From NCBI GenBank assembly GCA_938045565.1, contig CALIAZ010000020.1, positions 1 through 14,202 on the forward strand: a DNA stretch of 14,202 nt. The letters run 5' to 3'. Position numbers and translations under genes: made by a program. This DNA comes from an uncultured Atopobium sp. Lineage in GTDB: Bacteria > Actinomycetota > Coriobacteriia > Coriobacteriales > Atopobiaceae. Positions 14,127-14,202 of this stretch are shown in pieces (within the stretch, counting starts at the first letter, position 1; each line of letters opens with the position of its first letter). The notes beneath the pieces were generated by a model. The model ran no database searches and had not been told where the DNA came from. It saw nothing but the letters and a program-made list of their open reading frames with translations.

Positions 14127-14201
14127 GCGGGCATCGCCAAGTGGTAAGGCAATGGCTTCCCAAGCCATCATCCGCGGGTTCGAATCCCGTTGCCCGCTCC
14201 A
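14127..14201 (+). tRNA. tRNA-Gly (anticodon CCC)
   Basis: A complete 75-base cloverleaf. Acceptor stem GCGGGCA/TGCCCGC; D stem GCC/GGC; anticodon stem ATGGC/GCCAT with loop TTCCCAA, giving anticodon CCC (14159-14161), which reads GGG; a 5-base variable loop; T stem GCGGG/CCCGT with loop TTCGAAT; discriminator T and an encoded CCA. The window ends one base later, so any following tRNAs are not visible. Confidence 0.97.
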
Positions 14202-14202
14202 A

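Overview
The window looks chromosomal, from a low-to-moderate GC member of the Actinobacteria, most likely class Coriobacteriia in the Atopobium/Lancefieldella/Olsenella group. The reasons are a paired set of WYL regulators of the PafB/PafC type, a Gram-positive SpaA/VaFE surface protein with a thioester domain, a ParA-ParB locus and base composition near balance. The genus is an inference; no marker here fixes it.

Layout from left to right. Positions 1-1379 (+) hold the end of parA, then parB and a small membrane-anchored protein gene; the three overlap and read as one operon. Positions 1463-2581 (-) encode the radical-SAM methyltransferase RlmN, convergent with that operon and followed by its own terminator. 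Positions 2681-6669 (+) hold ddl (D-Ala-D-Ala ligase) and, 11 bases later, a DinG-type helicase fused to a DEDDh exonuclease. Positions 6695-8651 (-) hold two overlapping WYL-domain regulators. Positions 8841-10763 (+) encode a membrane protein with an M28 aminopeptidase-like fold whose metal site is mostly lost, closed by a strong terminator. Positions 10853-13108 (-) encode a cell-wall adhesin. Positions 13254-13655 (+) encode a PerR-like regulator with its own terminator. Positions 13715-14126 contain no convincing gene but hold a strongly structured segment, probably a non-coding RNA, and a tRNA promoter. Positions 14127-14201 are tRNA-Gly(CCC).

How the genes relate. ParA/ParB with the small coupled protein serve chromosome segregation. 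Ddl makes a peptidoglycan precursor. The exonuclease-helicase and the PafBC-like pair, which converge on each other, may both belong to DNA-damage handling (inference). PerR and the adhesin are transcribed divergently from a 145-base region with nested inverted repeats, so a shared operator is possible.

Most worth a second look: (1) the segment at 13724-13902, where the loops of two adjacent hairpins each find a perfect complement downstream (two candidate pseudoknots) around a perfect 13-bp hairpin; (2) the M28-like membrane protein with substituted zinc ligands and a roughly 240-residue acidic insertion; (3) the thioester adhesin ending in LPGTA rather than LPxTG.
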